64,000 nucleotides of DNA, from positions 3,224,001-3,288,000 of the forward strand of contig NZ_AP014936.1 in the NCBI RefSeq assembly GCF_002355415.1, written 5' to 3'. The position numbers and the translations under genes were made by a program. Every line of letters starts with the position of its first letter. The first letter of the stretch is position 1. Of this stretch, positions 29,876 through 37,899 are shown in pieces. The notes under the pieces were generated by a model that had not been told where the DNA came from, made no database searches, and saw only the letters and a list, made by a program, of their open reading frames with translations. The DNA comes from Sulfurifustis variabilis. Lineage in GTDB: Bacteria > Pseudomonadota > Gammaproteobacteria > Acidiferrobacterales > Sulfurifustaceae.

Positions 29876-30371
29876 TCCAGAAATCCTCTTTCGGTTATTG
29901 CACTTGCGAAACGGCGACCGCTGTACGTGTGCACGCCAGCTACGCGGGAGCAACGGCACTGCGGCGCTAAGTCATTGTCGAAGCGAACAATCGCCCAGGG
30001 ATGCCGAAGTTCCTTGTGTGAAGCAGCACTTCGCAGTCGTCGGTGAACGGAATTGCCCGCGCACGGGTTGCCGATGACGAGCCTGATCGAGGCCACCGAG
30101 CGGGAGCTCGAATGGGCGAGTTTTGGTTGGCAAGCGCACGCGTGCGCCGAACACGAGCGCCTGGTTCGCACGAACGCCCGGGCCCTCGGCCTCGGTCGCG
30201 ACCCGCTCGCCGAGAACTTCCGCTTCCCTGTGCGAAATTGAAGCTCGCCCCGCGAAGCATGTGATCGAACGAAGGAAACACGCGCATGACGGCCGAAGGG
30301 CCTGAAGCGGCACTTCGCTGTCACCGCTGACGTGAGGACTTAGGTCGTTGTTTCCTTGCGCTTTCGCCGCC
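29876..30371. other. Divergent control region between the two sigma-54 units
   Basis: About 500 bp between the back-to-back -24/-12 promoters. It contains a doubtful 55-codon frame (30074-30241) and imperfect direct repeats built on GAAGC(A/G)GCACTTCGC (near 30019 and 30304), which are candidates for activator binding. Confidence 0.45.
30074..30241 (+). CDS. Doubtful 55-residue ORF
   Basis: The frame reads MTSLIEATERELEW...LAENFRFPVRN, charged and helical, with plausible codon use but no ribosome site. It lies inside the divergent regulatory region. It may be a chance ORF or a gene fragment. Confidence 0.25.
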   Translation: MTSLIEATERELEWASFGWQAHACAEHERLVRTNARALGLGRDPLAENFRFPVRN

Positions 30372-30387
30372 TGGCACGGCGCCTGCT
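30372..30387 (+). promoter_or_regulatory. Probable sigma-54 promoter of the OmpW/sulfide operon
   Basis: The plus strand reads TGGCACG-N4-CTGCT, one mismatch from consensus at the first base of the -12 element. Transcription would start near 30398, about 58 bp before the ATG at 30456. Confidence 0.6.
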
Positions 30388-30455
30388 AGGGAGCGTCGGT
30401 CGGCGCCGGCGCACGCTCGCGCCATCGCGTGACCAGAGGAGCGAGGAAGAAAACC

Positions 30456-31109
30456 ATGATAAGCAGACCGGTCGCAATCATCGTCGCTACCGCTCTAATG
30501 CTTAGCGGCACCTTGGCGCAAGCGGAGCAGAATTGGATGGTCCGGGGCCGAATCCTCAATGTCGCGCCAAACGACAGCAGCGGGGAGGTGTCCACGCTGC
30601 CAGGATCGGGCGTCGAGGTCGACGGCGACACGACCCTTGAGCTCGATTTCACCTATATGTTCACCCGCCACGTGGGCGTCGAGTTCATCCTGGGAACAAG
30701 CAAGCACACGCTCAAGGGAGACGGCACCATTGCCGCGCTGGGGGAGATCGGCGAGGCGCGCACCCTGCCGCCCGTCGTGACGCTCCAGTACCACTTCGCA
30801 CCCGACGGAACGGGCATGCGGCCGTACGTCGGCGTAGGCGCGAACTACACGAAGTTCTACGACGAGAGCGTCACCTCGTCACTCGAAGCGGCACTCGGGC
30901 CGACGAAGCTCGAGATCGATGACTCGACCGGGCTCGCCGCGCAGGTCGGAGTTGATTTCCCGATCGGCGGGCGCTGGCTCCTGAACCTCGACGCGAAGTA
31001 CATCGTGATGGAAACCGAGGCGACGTTGAGGTCGGGGGGCGTATCGCGCCGCGTCGATATCGATCTGAACCCCTGGTTCCTCGGCTTCGGCCTCGGCACG
31101 CGCTTCTGA
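30456..31109 (+). CDS. OmpW-family outer membrane protein
   Basis: A 217-residue protein with a signal peptide ([18 protein letters not shown]) and eight-strand barrel features: [88 protein letters not shown] and the terminal aromatic TRF. OmpW channels pass small hydrophobic molecules, which would suit an uncharged sulfur gas or organosulfur substrate. The ATG at 30456 has a GAGGAAG ribosome site; an upstream GTG at 30429 is less likely. First gene of the plus-strand operon. Confidence 0.9.
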   Translation: MISRPVAIIVATALMLSGTLAQAEQNWMVRGRILNVAPNDSSGEVSTLPGSGVEVDGDTTLELDFTYMFTRHVGVEFILGTSKHTLKGDGTIAALGEIGEARTLPPVVTLQYHFAPDGTGMRPYVGVGANYTKFYDESVTSSLEAALGPTKLEIDDSTGLAAQVGVDFPIGGRWLLNLDAKYIVMETEATLRSGGVSRRVDIDLNPWFLGFGLGTRF

Positions 31110-31156
31110 CGCCGACGCCGCCGGCTGACCTGCATCGGCTCCGATCGACCGTATCC

Positions 31157-31552
31157 ATGGCCTCGAACAAGCTCAACATCATGGTCCTCTCCGGCACGCG
31201 CGAACGGCTGCAGATGGCCGCCATGCTCGCCTCCGTGGGTGCGGTCAGCGGCAACCAGGTAGCTGTCTTCCTGTCGATGAATGCCCTGCCGTTCTTCCTG
31301 CGAAACGGCGATATGCCGCCCCCGCCGGCCGAGGGGCCAGTGGGTGCGCTGATGGAAACAACGAAAGTGCCGCCGTTCACGGAGCTGTTTCGACAGGCGG
31401 TCGAGCTCGGCGATGCCCGGATCTACCCCTGCTCCATGGCTATGGACGTGCTGGGCGCCACGCCCGACAAGTTGGAACCTTTCCTCGCGGAGCCCCTCGG
31501 TCTGACCAAGTTTCTCAACGACGCCGAGGGCGGCCAGGCGTGGACGTTCTAG
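31157..31552 (+). CDS. DsrE-family protein
   Basis: A 131-residue DsrE/F-like protein: [40 protein letters not shown] and a conserved Cys in [12 protein letters not shown]. DsrE-type proteins carry persulfide sulfur between enzymes in the cytoplasm. It is followed at short distance by tusA and an SQR-type gene, the order seen in sulfur oxidisers. Confidence 0.88.
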   Translation: MASNKLNIMVLSGTRERLQMAAMLASVGAVSGNQVAVFLSMNALPFFLRNGDMPPPPAEGPVGALMETTKVPPFTELFRQAVELGDARIYPCSMAMDVLGATPDKLEPFLAEPLGLTKFLNDAEGGQAWTF

Positions 31553-31565
31553 GAGGCACCGCGTC

Positions 31566-31883
31566 GTGTCGAAACCGAAGATCATCGGCCCGGAACAGTC
31601 CTGGGGCGCGCGTCTCGAGAGGAAGTGGCGCAGCATCCCGGTCGCGCGGGCGAGCGCGCCGAGAAAGGTCATCGATGCCCGTGGGACCTTCTGTCCCGGT
31701 CCGCTGATGGAGCTGATCGCCGCCATGAAGATCGCGGAGGTGGGCGACGAGATCGAGGTGCTGTCCAGCGACCGCGGCTCGGCGTCCGACATCCCGGAAT
31801 GGATCCGCAAGGTCGGCCATGAGCTCATGTCGACGAGCGAGCAGGAGGGCGTGTGGCATGTCGTGGTTCGAAAGGCGAAATGA
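31566..31883 (+). CDS. tusA: TusA-family sulfur carrier
   Basis: A 105-residue protein whose last 70 residues form a TusA domain with the persulfide-accepting motif FCPGPLMEL. The first 35 residues are a basic extension not found in E. coli TusA. It transfers sulfane sulfur, probably with the preceding DsrE protein and the following SQR. The start ATG at 31566 lies 13 bp after the dsrE stop, with an AGGAGG ribosome site. Confidence 0.92.
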   Translation: MSKPKIIGPEQSWGARLERKWRSIPVARASAPRKVIDARGTFCPGPLMELIAAMKIAEVGDEIEVLSSDRGSASDIPEWIRKVGHELMSTSEQEGVWHVVVRKAK

Positions 31884-31910
31884 TCTGAACCACTCGAAGC
31901 AGGAGGAGCA

Positions 31911-33044
31911 ATGCGGATACTGATCGTCGGTGGCGGAATGGGCGGCACGATTCTCGCGAACAACCTCGCGCGGCGCCTGAATAACGAGCTCAAGACCGGC
32001 AAGGCGCGCATTACGATGCTGTCCGCCTCGGACAAACACATGTATCAGCCGGGCCTGCTCTACGTCGCGCTCGGGCGCATGACCCCGGACGAGCTCTATC
32101 GAGACCAGGCGAGCTTGCTCGAGCCCGGGATCGAGTTTCACGTCGACCCGGTCGACGAGTTCCAGCTCGACAAGAATCAGGTCAAGGCGAAAAGCGGCAA
32201 GACCTACGGCTACGACCTGATCGCCATCGCCACCGGCTCGCGCCCCGTCCCGGAGGAGATACCCGGCCTCGCGGAGAACTCGATCAACGTCTACACCGAG
32301 GAGGCCGCGCTCAAGTTCTTCCAGACCATCAGCCGGTTCCAGGGCGGGCGCGTGGTGATCGCGGTGGGCGTACCGCACAAGTGCCCGATGATCCCGCCGG
32401 AGGTAACGTTCACGCTGTACGACTACTTCAAGAACCGCGGCCTCGCCGACAAGGTCTCGTTCCACTACACCTACCCGATCGGGCGGTTGCACAGCCTCGA
32501 GCCCGTGAGCAAGTGGATGGAGGGCGAGTTCGCCCAGCGCGGCATCACCTCCGAGACCCTATTCAACATCAAGGAGGTCGACGGGAAGAAGCGGGTCGTG
32601 CGCAGTCTCGAGGGCTCGGAGGCGAAGTACGACCTGCTGGTGGCCGTGCCCGCGCACAAGGGCATGGAGGTCATCGAGAAGAACAACCTCGGCAAGGGCG
32701 GATGGATCCCGGTCGACCGCAACCGCCTCAACATCGAGGGCCACACGAATGCCTTCGCCCTCGGCGACACCACCAACATCCCGATCAGCAAGGCCGGCTC
32801 CACGGCGCACTTCGAGGCCGAGGCGCTCGCTGAGAACCTGGCCTCGATCGTGAAGATCGGCAGCCCCACGCGCGACTACGACGGGAAGGTGTTCTGCTTC
32901 ATCGAAGCTGGCAAGGACAAGGCGACGTATGCCATGTTCAACTACAACAACCCGCCGGACCCCAAGCCGCCGACCAAGTCCATCCACTGGTTCAAGATGG
33001 CCTACAACCAGCTGTACTGGACGAGCGCGCGCGGGTTGCTTTAG
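31911..33044 (+). CDS. sqr: Sulfide:quinone oxidoreductase-like flavoprotein
   Basis: A 377-residue FAD enzyme: N-terminal dinucleotide fold (ILIVGGGMGGTILANNLA), second motif YDLIAIATGSRP and FAD-binding NAFALGDTTNIP. C158 (HKCPMIPPEV) and a second Cys near residue 328 (VFCFIEAG) correspond to the redox pair of SQR, while the third SQR cysteine near residue 128 is absent. The C-terminus is amphipathic, as in monotopic SQRs. It would oxidise sulfide and reduce quinone at the inner membrane, passing sulfane sulfur to TusA/DsrE. Confidence 0.88.
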   Translation: MRILIVGGGMGGTILANNLARRLNNELKTGKARITMLSASDKHMYQPGLLYVALGRMTPDELYRDQASLLEPGIEFHVDPVDEFQLDKNQVKAKSGKTYGYDLIAIATGSRPVPEEIPGLAENSINVYTEEAALKFFQTISRFQGGRVVIAVGVPHKCPMIPPEVTFTLYDYFKNRGLADKVSFHYTYPIGRLHSLEPVSKWMEGEFAQRGITSETLFNIKEVDGKKRVVRSLEGSEAKYDLLVAVPAHKGMEVIEKNNLGKGGWIPVDRNRLNIEGHTNAFALGDTTNIPISKAGSTAHFEAEALAENLASIVKIGSPTRDYDGKVFCFIEAGKDKATYAMFNYNNPPDPKPPTKSIHWFKMAYNQLYWTSARGLL

Positions 33045-33053
33045 GAGACGGCC

Positions 33054-33602
33054 ATGAACGATGCCATACAGGGTGACGGCGCCGCCGCCGAAATCGAACG
33101 CCTGGTGGCGAGCGCGCAGGACGCGCTTACCGACGACATGGTTACGCGCCTGAGCGCGACCGTCGGCGATGGACTCGACCTGCTCGACCGCGTCAACCGC
33201 AGCGGCATCGCCCGCGCCTTGCCGGCGATCGCGCAGCTCGTCGAGAACGGCGATCTCGACCGGCTGGTCAGCCTCGCACGCCTCTTCGCCTCCATCGAAG
33301 ATTCGCTCTCGGACGATATCGTGAGCCGGCTGGCGACCGTCTGGGCCGGGACGGCGGCGCTCGTCGACAAGCTCGGGCGCAACGAGGGCTTCGTGAAACT
33401 GATCGACATCCTCGGGCGCGAGGAAGTGCAGCGCGCGCTGATCGACCTGGCCGAGTCCGCCTGCGCCGCCAGGACCGAGGCCGCGGCGCTGCCGGCCCCT
33501 AAGGGTGGCCTAGGCGGGCTGTGGCAGCTCGCCAAGGACCCCGGTACGCAGGGCGCGCTGCGCTTCGTGGCGCTGGTGAGCAGGCAGTCGCGCAAGCGAT
33601 GA
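33054..33602 (+). CDS. DUF1641 family protein
   Basis: A 182-residue helical protein with DUF1641 features: VGDGLDLLDRVNRSGI, DRLVSLARLFASIEDSLSDDIVSRLA and FVKLIDILGREEVQRALIDL. DUF1641 proteins regularly accompany SQR-like flavoproteins and formate dehydrogenases and are thought to be accessory subunits. Its ATG lies 10 bp after the sqr stop, with a GGAGA ribosome site. Confidence 0.85.
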   Translation: MNDAIQGDGAAAEIERLVASAQDALTDDMVTRLSATVGDGLDLLDRVNRSGIARALPAIAQLVENGDLDRLVSLARLFASIEDSLSDDIVSRLATVWAGTAALVDKLGRNEGFVKLIDILGREEVQRALIDLAESACAARTEAAALPAPKGGLGGLWQLAKDPGTQGALRFVALVSRQSRKR

Positions 33603-33620
33603 GGGGATGTCGAGGGATTA

Positions 33621-34193
33621 ATGTCTGGACACGACGTGCATGCACACGGTCCGCACGATGACGAAGTCGAGCACCAGGCCCGACACGGCCCGGGGTTGGC
33701 GCAATATGTGGCGATCTTCACCGCGCTCCTTGCCTCGTTGGGAGCCGTCGTCAGCTATAACGCGACCACCGCATCGAATGAGGCCATGCTGTATAAGCAC
33801 GAAGCAGCGCTCAAGAAAGCGGAGGCGTCCAAACAATGGATCAATTATCAATCCAAGAGCACCGAGGGTTACCTCATGCAAGCGGTGGCGGACTTGAGCG
33901 CGCCGGCCAAGGCTCAAAATCACCCCACGCAAGTCGAGCGCATCGAAGAGGAGAAGCGTGAAATCGAGCGCCAGGCGGAGGCGCTGGAAGAAGAGTCGCG
34001 CCGTGCTGACGCAGAGAGCGAGCGCTTGCTATACCCGTCGCACCGTGCGGACCAGGCGTTGACGCTGATACAGGTCGCGATCTCGCTCGCGTCCATTACG
34101 GTGCTGACGCGCAAGAAGTGGTTGTTCGCGTTTGCCGGTATTGCAGCGGCGGGCGGCGTGATATTAGCCGGCATGTCGTTTTTCTTTGCCTGA
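33621..34193 (+). CDS. DUF4337 family membrane protein
   Basis: A 190-residue protein with a His/Asp-rich N-terminus (GHDVHAHGPHDDEVEHQARHG), a first membrane helix (AQYVAIFTALLASLGAVVSY), a long charged coiled coil (about 60-135, EEEKREIERQAEALEEESRRADAESERL) and two C-terminal helices. This matches DUF4337. Function unknown. It is the last gene of the sulfide operon and ends about 28 bp before direct repeat copy B. Confidence 0.83.
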   Translation: MSGHDVHAHGPHDDEVEHQARHGPGLAQYVAIFTALLASLGAVVSYNATTASNEAMLYKHEAALKKAEASKQWINYQSKSTEGYLMQAVADLSAPAKAQNHPTQVERIEEEKREIERQAEALEEESRRADAESERLLYPSHRADQALTLIQVAISLASITVLTRKKWLFAFAGIAAAGGVILAGMSFFFA

Positions 34194-34220
34194 ACCGAAA
34201 CCGTGAGGAGGGCGGCTCGA

Positions 34221-34533
34221 GCTCGCCGGGACAGACGACCCGGTGCCTCTCCGCGCAAGCGACTGCTCGCCAGACGGAGGGGAATAACCTCACGCCTACA
34301 GCCAGCGCCGCACCAGCCAGCCCGTCGCCTCCGACAGCCGCTTGGGCCAGCCGCGCGCGAGCCATTCGCGCGGCACGACGGGCGCCGCCTCGGCGAGGTC
34401 GGCGCGGAACCGGCGCTCGAGCGCCGCCGCGAGCGGCGCATCGCGCGCGACCAGGTTGACTTCGTAGTTGGTGAAGAAGCTGCGGTAGTCCATGTTTGCG
34501 GTACCGATCGTGCTCCATGCGCCGTCGACGACC
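34221..34533. repeat. 313-bp direct repeat, copy B (identical to 24263-24575)
   Basis: This copy lies in the native 3' end and downstream flank of the complete phospholipase-D family gene. With copy A it brackets a 9.96-kb segment in direct orientation. I see no terminal inverted repeats or transposase, so homologous duplication or circle integration is more likely than transposition. Confidence 0.9.
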
Positions 34534-35456
34534 GCGGTCTTCGCGTGCAGGATGCGCGGCAGGTAGCGGTAGATGCGCACGCCGGCGGCGAGCAGCGGCG
34601 CGAAGGCCGCGTGCGCCGCCCAGTGGACGATCCCCACGTCGACGATCCCGGGCACCAGCAGCCGTACGTCGACGCCGCGCGCCGCGGCGGCCTCGAGCGC
34701 GCGCTGGCTGCGCGTATCGGGCACGAGGTACGGGGTCGTCAGGTAGATCCGCTCTCGCGCCGCCTCGAAGGTTTCTGCGTACAAGCAGTGCAGGCGGTGC
34801 TCGCACGCGTAGGAGTTGTTCGAGACGAGCGCGGCGGCCGCGCCTCCGACCGCGCGCCACTGCCAGCGCCGCTCGCCGCGCCAGAAGGCGTCGAAGAGCC
34901 CCGCGGCCTGCTCGGCCAGGGAGCCGCGCAGCCCCACGTGGGTGTCGCGCCAGCGCTTCTCCCCGTAGCGCCGGCGCGAGTTCTCGCGGTGGATGTTGAA
35001 GCCGCCGAGGAAGGCGCGCTCGCCGTCCACGACGAGGAGCTTGCGGTGGTTGCGGCGGTTGTAGCGCAGCGGGCGGCGCCAGCGCCAGCGATGAAACCAG
35101 CGGAACTCGACGCCCTGGTCGCGCAGATATCGCTCGAGCGACCGGGAGGCCCAGAAAAGCGAGCCGACCGAATCGATCTGCACGCGCACCGCGACACCCG
35201 CGCGCGCACGCTCGCCGAGCGCGCGGGCGAACTCCCAGCCCACGTCGTCCGTGGCGAAGATATAGCTCTCGAGCCGCACGCTGCGCGCGGCCGAGCGGAT
35301 CGCAGCGAGCATCGCGTCGTAGAGGGCGTCGCCCTCGGTGTAGAGCTCGAAGGCCTCGCCCGCCGGCAGCAGGGAGGGCGCGCACCGGACCGCCTCGCCG
35401 GGGCGAGGCGCGGCCGACGAAGGACCCGCTCCGCTCTTCCAAGGCGGCTCCGGCAT
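34296..35456 (-). CDS. Phospholipase D/cardiolipin synthase family protein
   Basis: A 386-residue protein with two HKD motifs: NHRKLLVVDGERAFLGGFN (about residues 140-158) and HAKTAVVDGAWSTIGTANMD (about 290-309). Both carry the HxK-x4-D core, so it should be active as a phosphatidyltransferase or phospholipase. Membrane helices typical of Cls are absent, as in ClsB/ClsC-like enzymes. The start ATG 35456 (MPEPPWKS) is the best in-frame choice; the frame is open upstream. Its 3' end is duplicated as a fragment at 24338-24575. Confidence 0.86.
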   Translation of the reverse strand: MPEPPWKSGAGPSSAAPRPGEAVRCAPSLLPAGEAFELYTEGDALYDAMLAAIRSAARSVRLESYIFATDDVGWEFARALGERARAGVAVRVQIDSVGSLFWASRSLERYLRDQGVEFRWFHRWRWRRPLRYNRRNHRKLLVVDGERAFLGGFNIHRENSRRRYGEKRWRDTHVGLRGSLAEQAAGLFDAFWRGERRWQWRAVGGAAAALVSNNSYACEHRLHCLYAETFEAARERIYLTTPYLVPDTRSQRALEAAAARGVDVRLLVPGIVDVGIVHWAAHAAFAPLLAAGVRIYRYLPRILHAKTAVVDGAWSTIGTANMDYRSFFTNYEVNLVARDAPLAAALERRFRADLAEAAPVVPREWLARGWPKRLSEATGWLVRRWL

Positions 35457-35503
35457 TTCCGACCGCTCGTGTCCCGCGCGAGGAGGAAGGCCGCGATGAC
35501 GAC

Positions 35504-35941
35504 TCAGCAGCCCCGCCGGCGAGGCCGTTCGCGCGCGGCCTCGGCCGGATGCACGGGGTGGCCCACCGCCTCGTGCGCGTACTCTTGCGGCGCGGCTTCG
35601 AAGCGGTCGCGGTTCTCCTTCGAGGCGAAGTAGTAGACCTTGCCGCCGTGCACGGACGTCAGCGCCTGCGCGGTGCGCACCGCCTCGCCGCTGACGGGAT
35701 CGATCGCCGCCTCCGGCGCGTCCGCGGCCCCCGCGCGATCCGCGTGTCCGCTGCGCTCCTCGTGCCCGCCGTGGCCGCTGCCGTGTCCGCGGCCGCCGCC
35801 ATGGCCGCGCCCGATGCCTCCCAGCAAATCGACGAGGCCACCCCCGTGGCCGCCGACGTGACCGCCGCCCCGGCGGAGAAGGAACAACGCCGCCCCGGCC
35901 GCGAGGACCAGCCAGAGCCAGTTCTGCGATAACCAATCCAT
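35504..35941 (-). CDS. Membrane-anchored YHS-domain protein with Gly/His tract
   Basis: A 145-residue protein. One N-terminal membrane helix (WLSQNWLWLVLAAGAALFLL) is followed by a Gly/His-rich stretch (GGGHVGGHGGG ... GHGSGHGGHEERSGH), then a YHS-like domain (AIDPVSGEAVRTAQALTSVHGGKVYYFASKENRDRFEAAPQEY) in which the usual Cys of DPVCG is Ser. The His tract suggests metal binding. The ATG at 35941 has a strong GGGGGTGGG-type ribosome site. It follows the frameshifted copZ-like gene. Confidence 0.75.
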   Translation of the reverse strand: MDWLSQNWLWLVLAAGAALFLLRRGGGHVGGHGGGLVDLLGGIGRGHGGGRGHGSGHGGHEERSGHADRAGAADAPEAAIDPVSGEAVRTAQALTSVHGGKVYYFASKENRDRFEAAPQEYAHEAVGHPVHPAEAARERPRRRGC

Positions 35942-36035
35942 GTCCCACCCCCTCATTCGCCGCTCGAGTGATAACGATAGCCTGTGCCGCGCCGCACGGG
36001 CGCCGCCGCGGCACGTCGCGCTGCGCCCTCCGCGG

Positions 36036-36279
36036 TCAATGGCAACAGCAGCCGCCCTTGGTGCTCGCGGCCAAGGTCTGTGGCTCGGCGGGCGCCGCCG
36101 GATAGCCCGCTGCCGCCAGCGCCCGGGTCAGCTGGTCGACCGTGCTCTGGCCTTCGATCCGCACGCGCCGGCTGCCGAGGTCCACCTGCACGCGCGCCTC
36201 GGGGTCGACCGATTTGACCGCGCGGGTCACCGTCCGCGCAGTGGCCGCAGGTCATGCCCTTCACGTTCAGCTCAATCAT
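36036..36279 (-). pseudogene. CopZ-like copper chaperone with a frameshift
   Basis: The reading starts MIELNVKGMTCGHC (ATG 36279, GGAG ribosome site), a perfect HMA copper-site start. It then runs out of frame. The frame one base away continues TVTRAVKSVDPEARVQVDLGSRRVRIEGQ...GYPAA and ends with GGCCCH-type metal-binding residues (TKGGCCCH). Joining the two frames by one inserted base at about 36236 restores a normal chaperone of about 80 residues. This is either a true single-base deletion, a sequencing error, or programmed frameshifting. Confidence 0.75.
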
Positions 36280-36382
36280 CGGGTGCTCCTGTCGTGTGCG
36301 CTCTTCAGTCATGGGTCTTGCCGGTTGAAGCGGTTTGCGCGCCAACCGTGTACAAGGTGCCCGTTTGCCGCTGTCTTGTTCT

Positions 36383-36396
36383 TGATGGGGATCAAA
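36383..36396 (-). promoter_or_regulatory. FNR/Anr/Dnr-type box upstream of the copZ-like gene
   Basis: A perfect TTGAT-N4-ATCAA palindrome about 104 bp before the copZ-like ATG, with a TTGTAC-like -10 candidate at normal distance on the minus strand. It suggests oxygen- or NO-responsive expression. Confidence 0.6.
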
Positions 36397-36462
36397 CTAC
36401 AAGCCCGCTGCCCGATGCGGCGCAAAACCTCGCGCTGCGCGCGGTCGTGCGCGCGCTGCCGC

Positions 36463-37899
36463 TCAGGGTGCCCGCTCCGGAAGAGGGTTGTGCCAGCCGT
36501 CGTGGGCCGCGATGAGCCGATCCGCCTCCTTCGGCCCCCAGCCCCCGGGCTCGTAAGGGAGCGCCGGGCCATGATCGACCAGCACCGGACCGACCACCGC
36601 CCAGGCGGCCTCGATCGAATCCTCGCGGGCGAAGAGCGCGCCGTTGCCGGCGAGGGCATCTCCCAGGAGCCGCGCGTAGGGCGCTTCCTCGTCCGGGTGC
36701 TCGTGCAGCAGGTAGAGCTCGCGCTGCTCGCCCACGAACTCCTTGCCCGCGCGCTTGACGCGTGCCGCGACGCCGATCGCGTGGCTCGGCGAGAGCCGGA
36801 AGCGCACGTAGTTGGCGCGGCCGTCCGCCGGCCAGGAGTCGGCGAACAGCCGCTGCGGCGGGGGCTTGAGCTCCACGAGCACCTCGGCCGCCGTGTACGC
36901 CAGGCGCTTGCCGGCGCGCAGATACCACGGCACGCCCTGCCAGCGCCACGAATCGATGCAGAGCTTGAGGGCGCTGTAGGTCTCGACATCCGAGTCCTTC
37001 GCCACCCCGGACTCCGCGCGGTAGCCGGCGTACTGGCCGCGCACGAGGTCGTCGCGCGCAAGCGGGCGCATCGCCTGGAACACCTTGGCCTTCTCGACGT
37101 GCACCGCGCCGTAGCCGCGCGTCGCCGGCGGCTCCATGGCGAGCAGCGCGACGATCTGGAACAGGTGGTTCTGCACCACGTCGCGCAGGCAGCCGACGCT
37201 CTCGTAGAACCGGCCGCGGCCCTCCACCCCGAAATCCTCGGCGAGCGTGATCTGGACGCGCGCCACGCAGTTGCGATTCCAGATCGGCTCGAGGAAGGAG
37301 TTGGCGAAGCGGAAATAGAGGATGTCCATGATCGCTTCCTTTCCGAGGAAGTGATCGATCCGAAAGATCGCGTCTTCCGGGAACGCCGAGCGCGCGATGC
37401 GGTTGAGCTCGCGCGCCGAGGCAAGGTCCCGCCCGAACGGCTTCTCCACGACGACGCGCGCGCCCCCGGCGAGGCCCGCGGCGGCGAGTCCCCGGATCAC
37501 CGTTGCGAACAGCGCGGGCGGGATGGCGAGGTAGTGCGCCGGGCGCTGCGCGCCGCCGAGCGCGCGCTTGATCGCCGCGTACGTGCCCGGGTCGTTGTAG
37601 TCGCCGCTCACGTAGCCGAGCCGCGCGAGCAGGCGCTCGAGGGCGCGGCGGTCGTCGGTCGCGCCCGAGCTCGCGATGCTCTCTTTCGCCCGTTCGCGCA
37701 GCTCCGCCGCACTCAGCTTCGAGCTGGCGACGCCGACCACCGGGGCGTCCAGTTCGCCGCGCCGCGCGAGCGCGTAGAGCGCCGGGAAGATCTTCTTGCG
37801 GGCGAGGTCGCCCGTCACCCCGAAGAGCACCAGGGCGTCGGAGCGCGCCACGCTGTCGTCGAGGTCGTACATCGGTCCGTCTCGCTCGCGACGGAGCAT
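36463..37899 (-). CDS. zwf: Glucose-6-phosphate 1-dehydrogenase
   Basis: A 478-residue enzyme producing NADPH and 6-phosphogluconolactone. The nucleotide loop FGVTGDLARKKIFPAL, VVVEKPFGRDL, the catalytic signature RIDHFLGKE and the substrate segment YLRAGKRL are intact. The ATG at 37899 overlaps the stop of the Tal-Tkt gene (TAATG), so NADPH generation and the non-oxidative branch are translationally coupled. Other in-frame ATGs at 37917 and 37872 are less well placed. No 6-phosphogluconolactonase or gnd gene is in the window. Confidence 0.95.
   Translation of the reverse strand: MLRRERDGPMYDLDDSVARSDALVLFGVTGDLARKKIFPALYALARRGELDAPVVGVASSKLSAAELRERAKESIASSGATDDRRALERLLARLGYVSGDYNDPGTYAAIKRALGGAQRPAHYLAIPPALFATVIRGLAAAGLAGGARVVVEKPFGRDLASARELNRIARSAFPEDAIFRIDHFLGKEAIMDILYFRFANSFLEPIWNRNCVARVQITLAEDFGVEGRGRFYESVGCLRDVVQNHLFQIVALLAMEPPATRGYGAVHVEKAKVFQAMRPLARDDLVRGQYAGYRAESGVAKDSDVETYSALKLCIDSWRWQGVPWYLRAGKRLAYTAAEVLVELKPPPQRLFADSWPADGRANYVRFRLSPSHAIGVAARVKRAGKEFVGEQRELYLLHEHPDEEAPYARLLGDALAGNGALFAREDSIEAAWAVVGPVLVDHGPALPYEPGGWGPKEADRLIAAHDGWHNPLPERAP

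Noticed and set aside
29788-30324. Minus-strand frames of 106-178 codons upstream of the carbonic-anhydrase-like gene
   Set aside because: They cover the divergent sigma-54 promoter region, overlap each other in several frames and show no domain or ribosome site.
35974-36005. A ninth MerR-type site upstream of the YHS gene at 35504-35941
   Set aside because: A CCTGTGCC...GCACGGG dyad and a TATCGT -10 candidate exist, but the -35 position (CGGCGC) does not match. It could be a decayed site; not strong enough to list.
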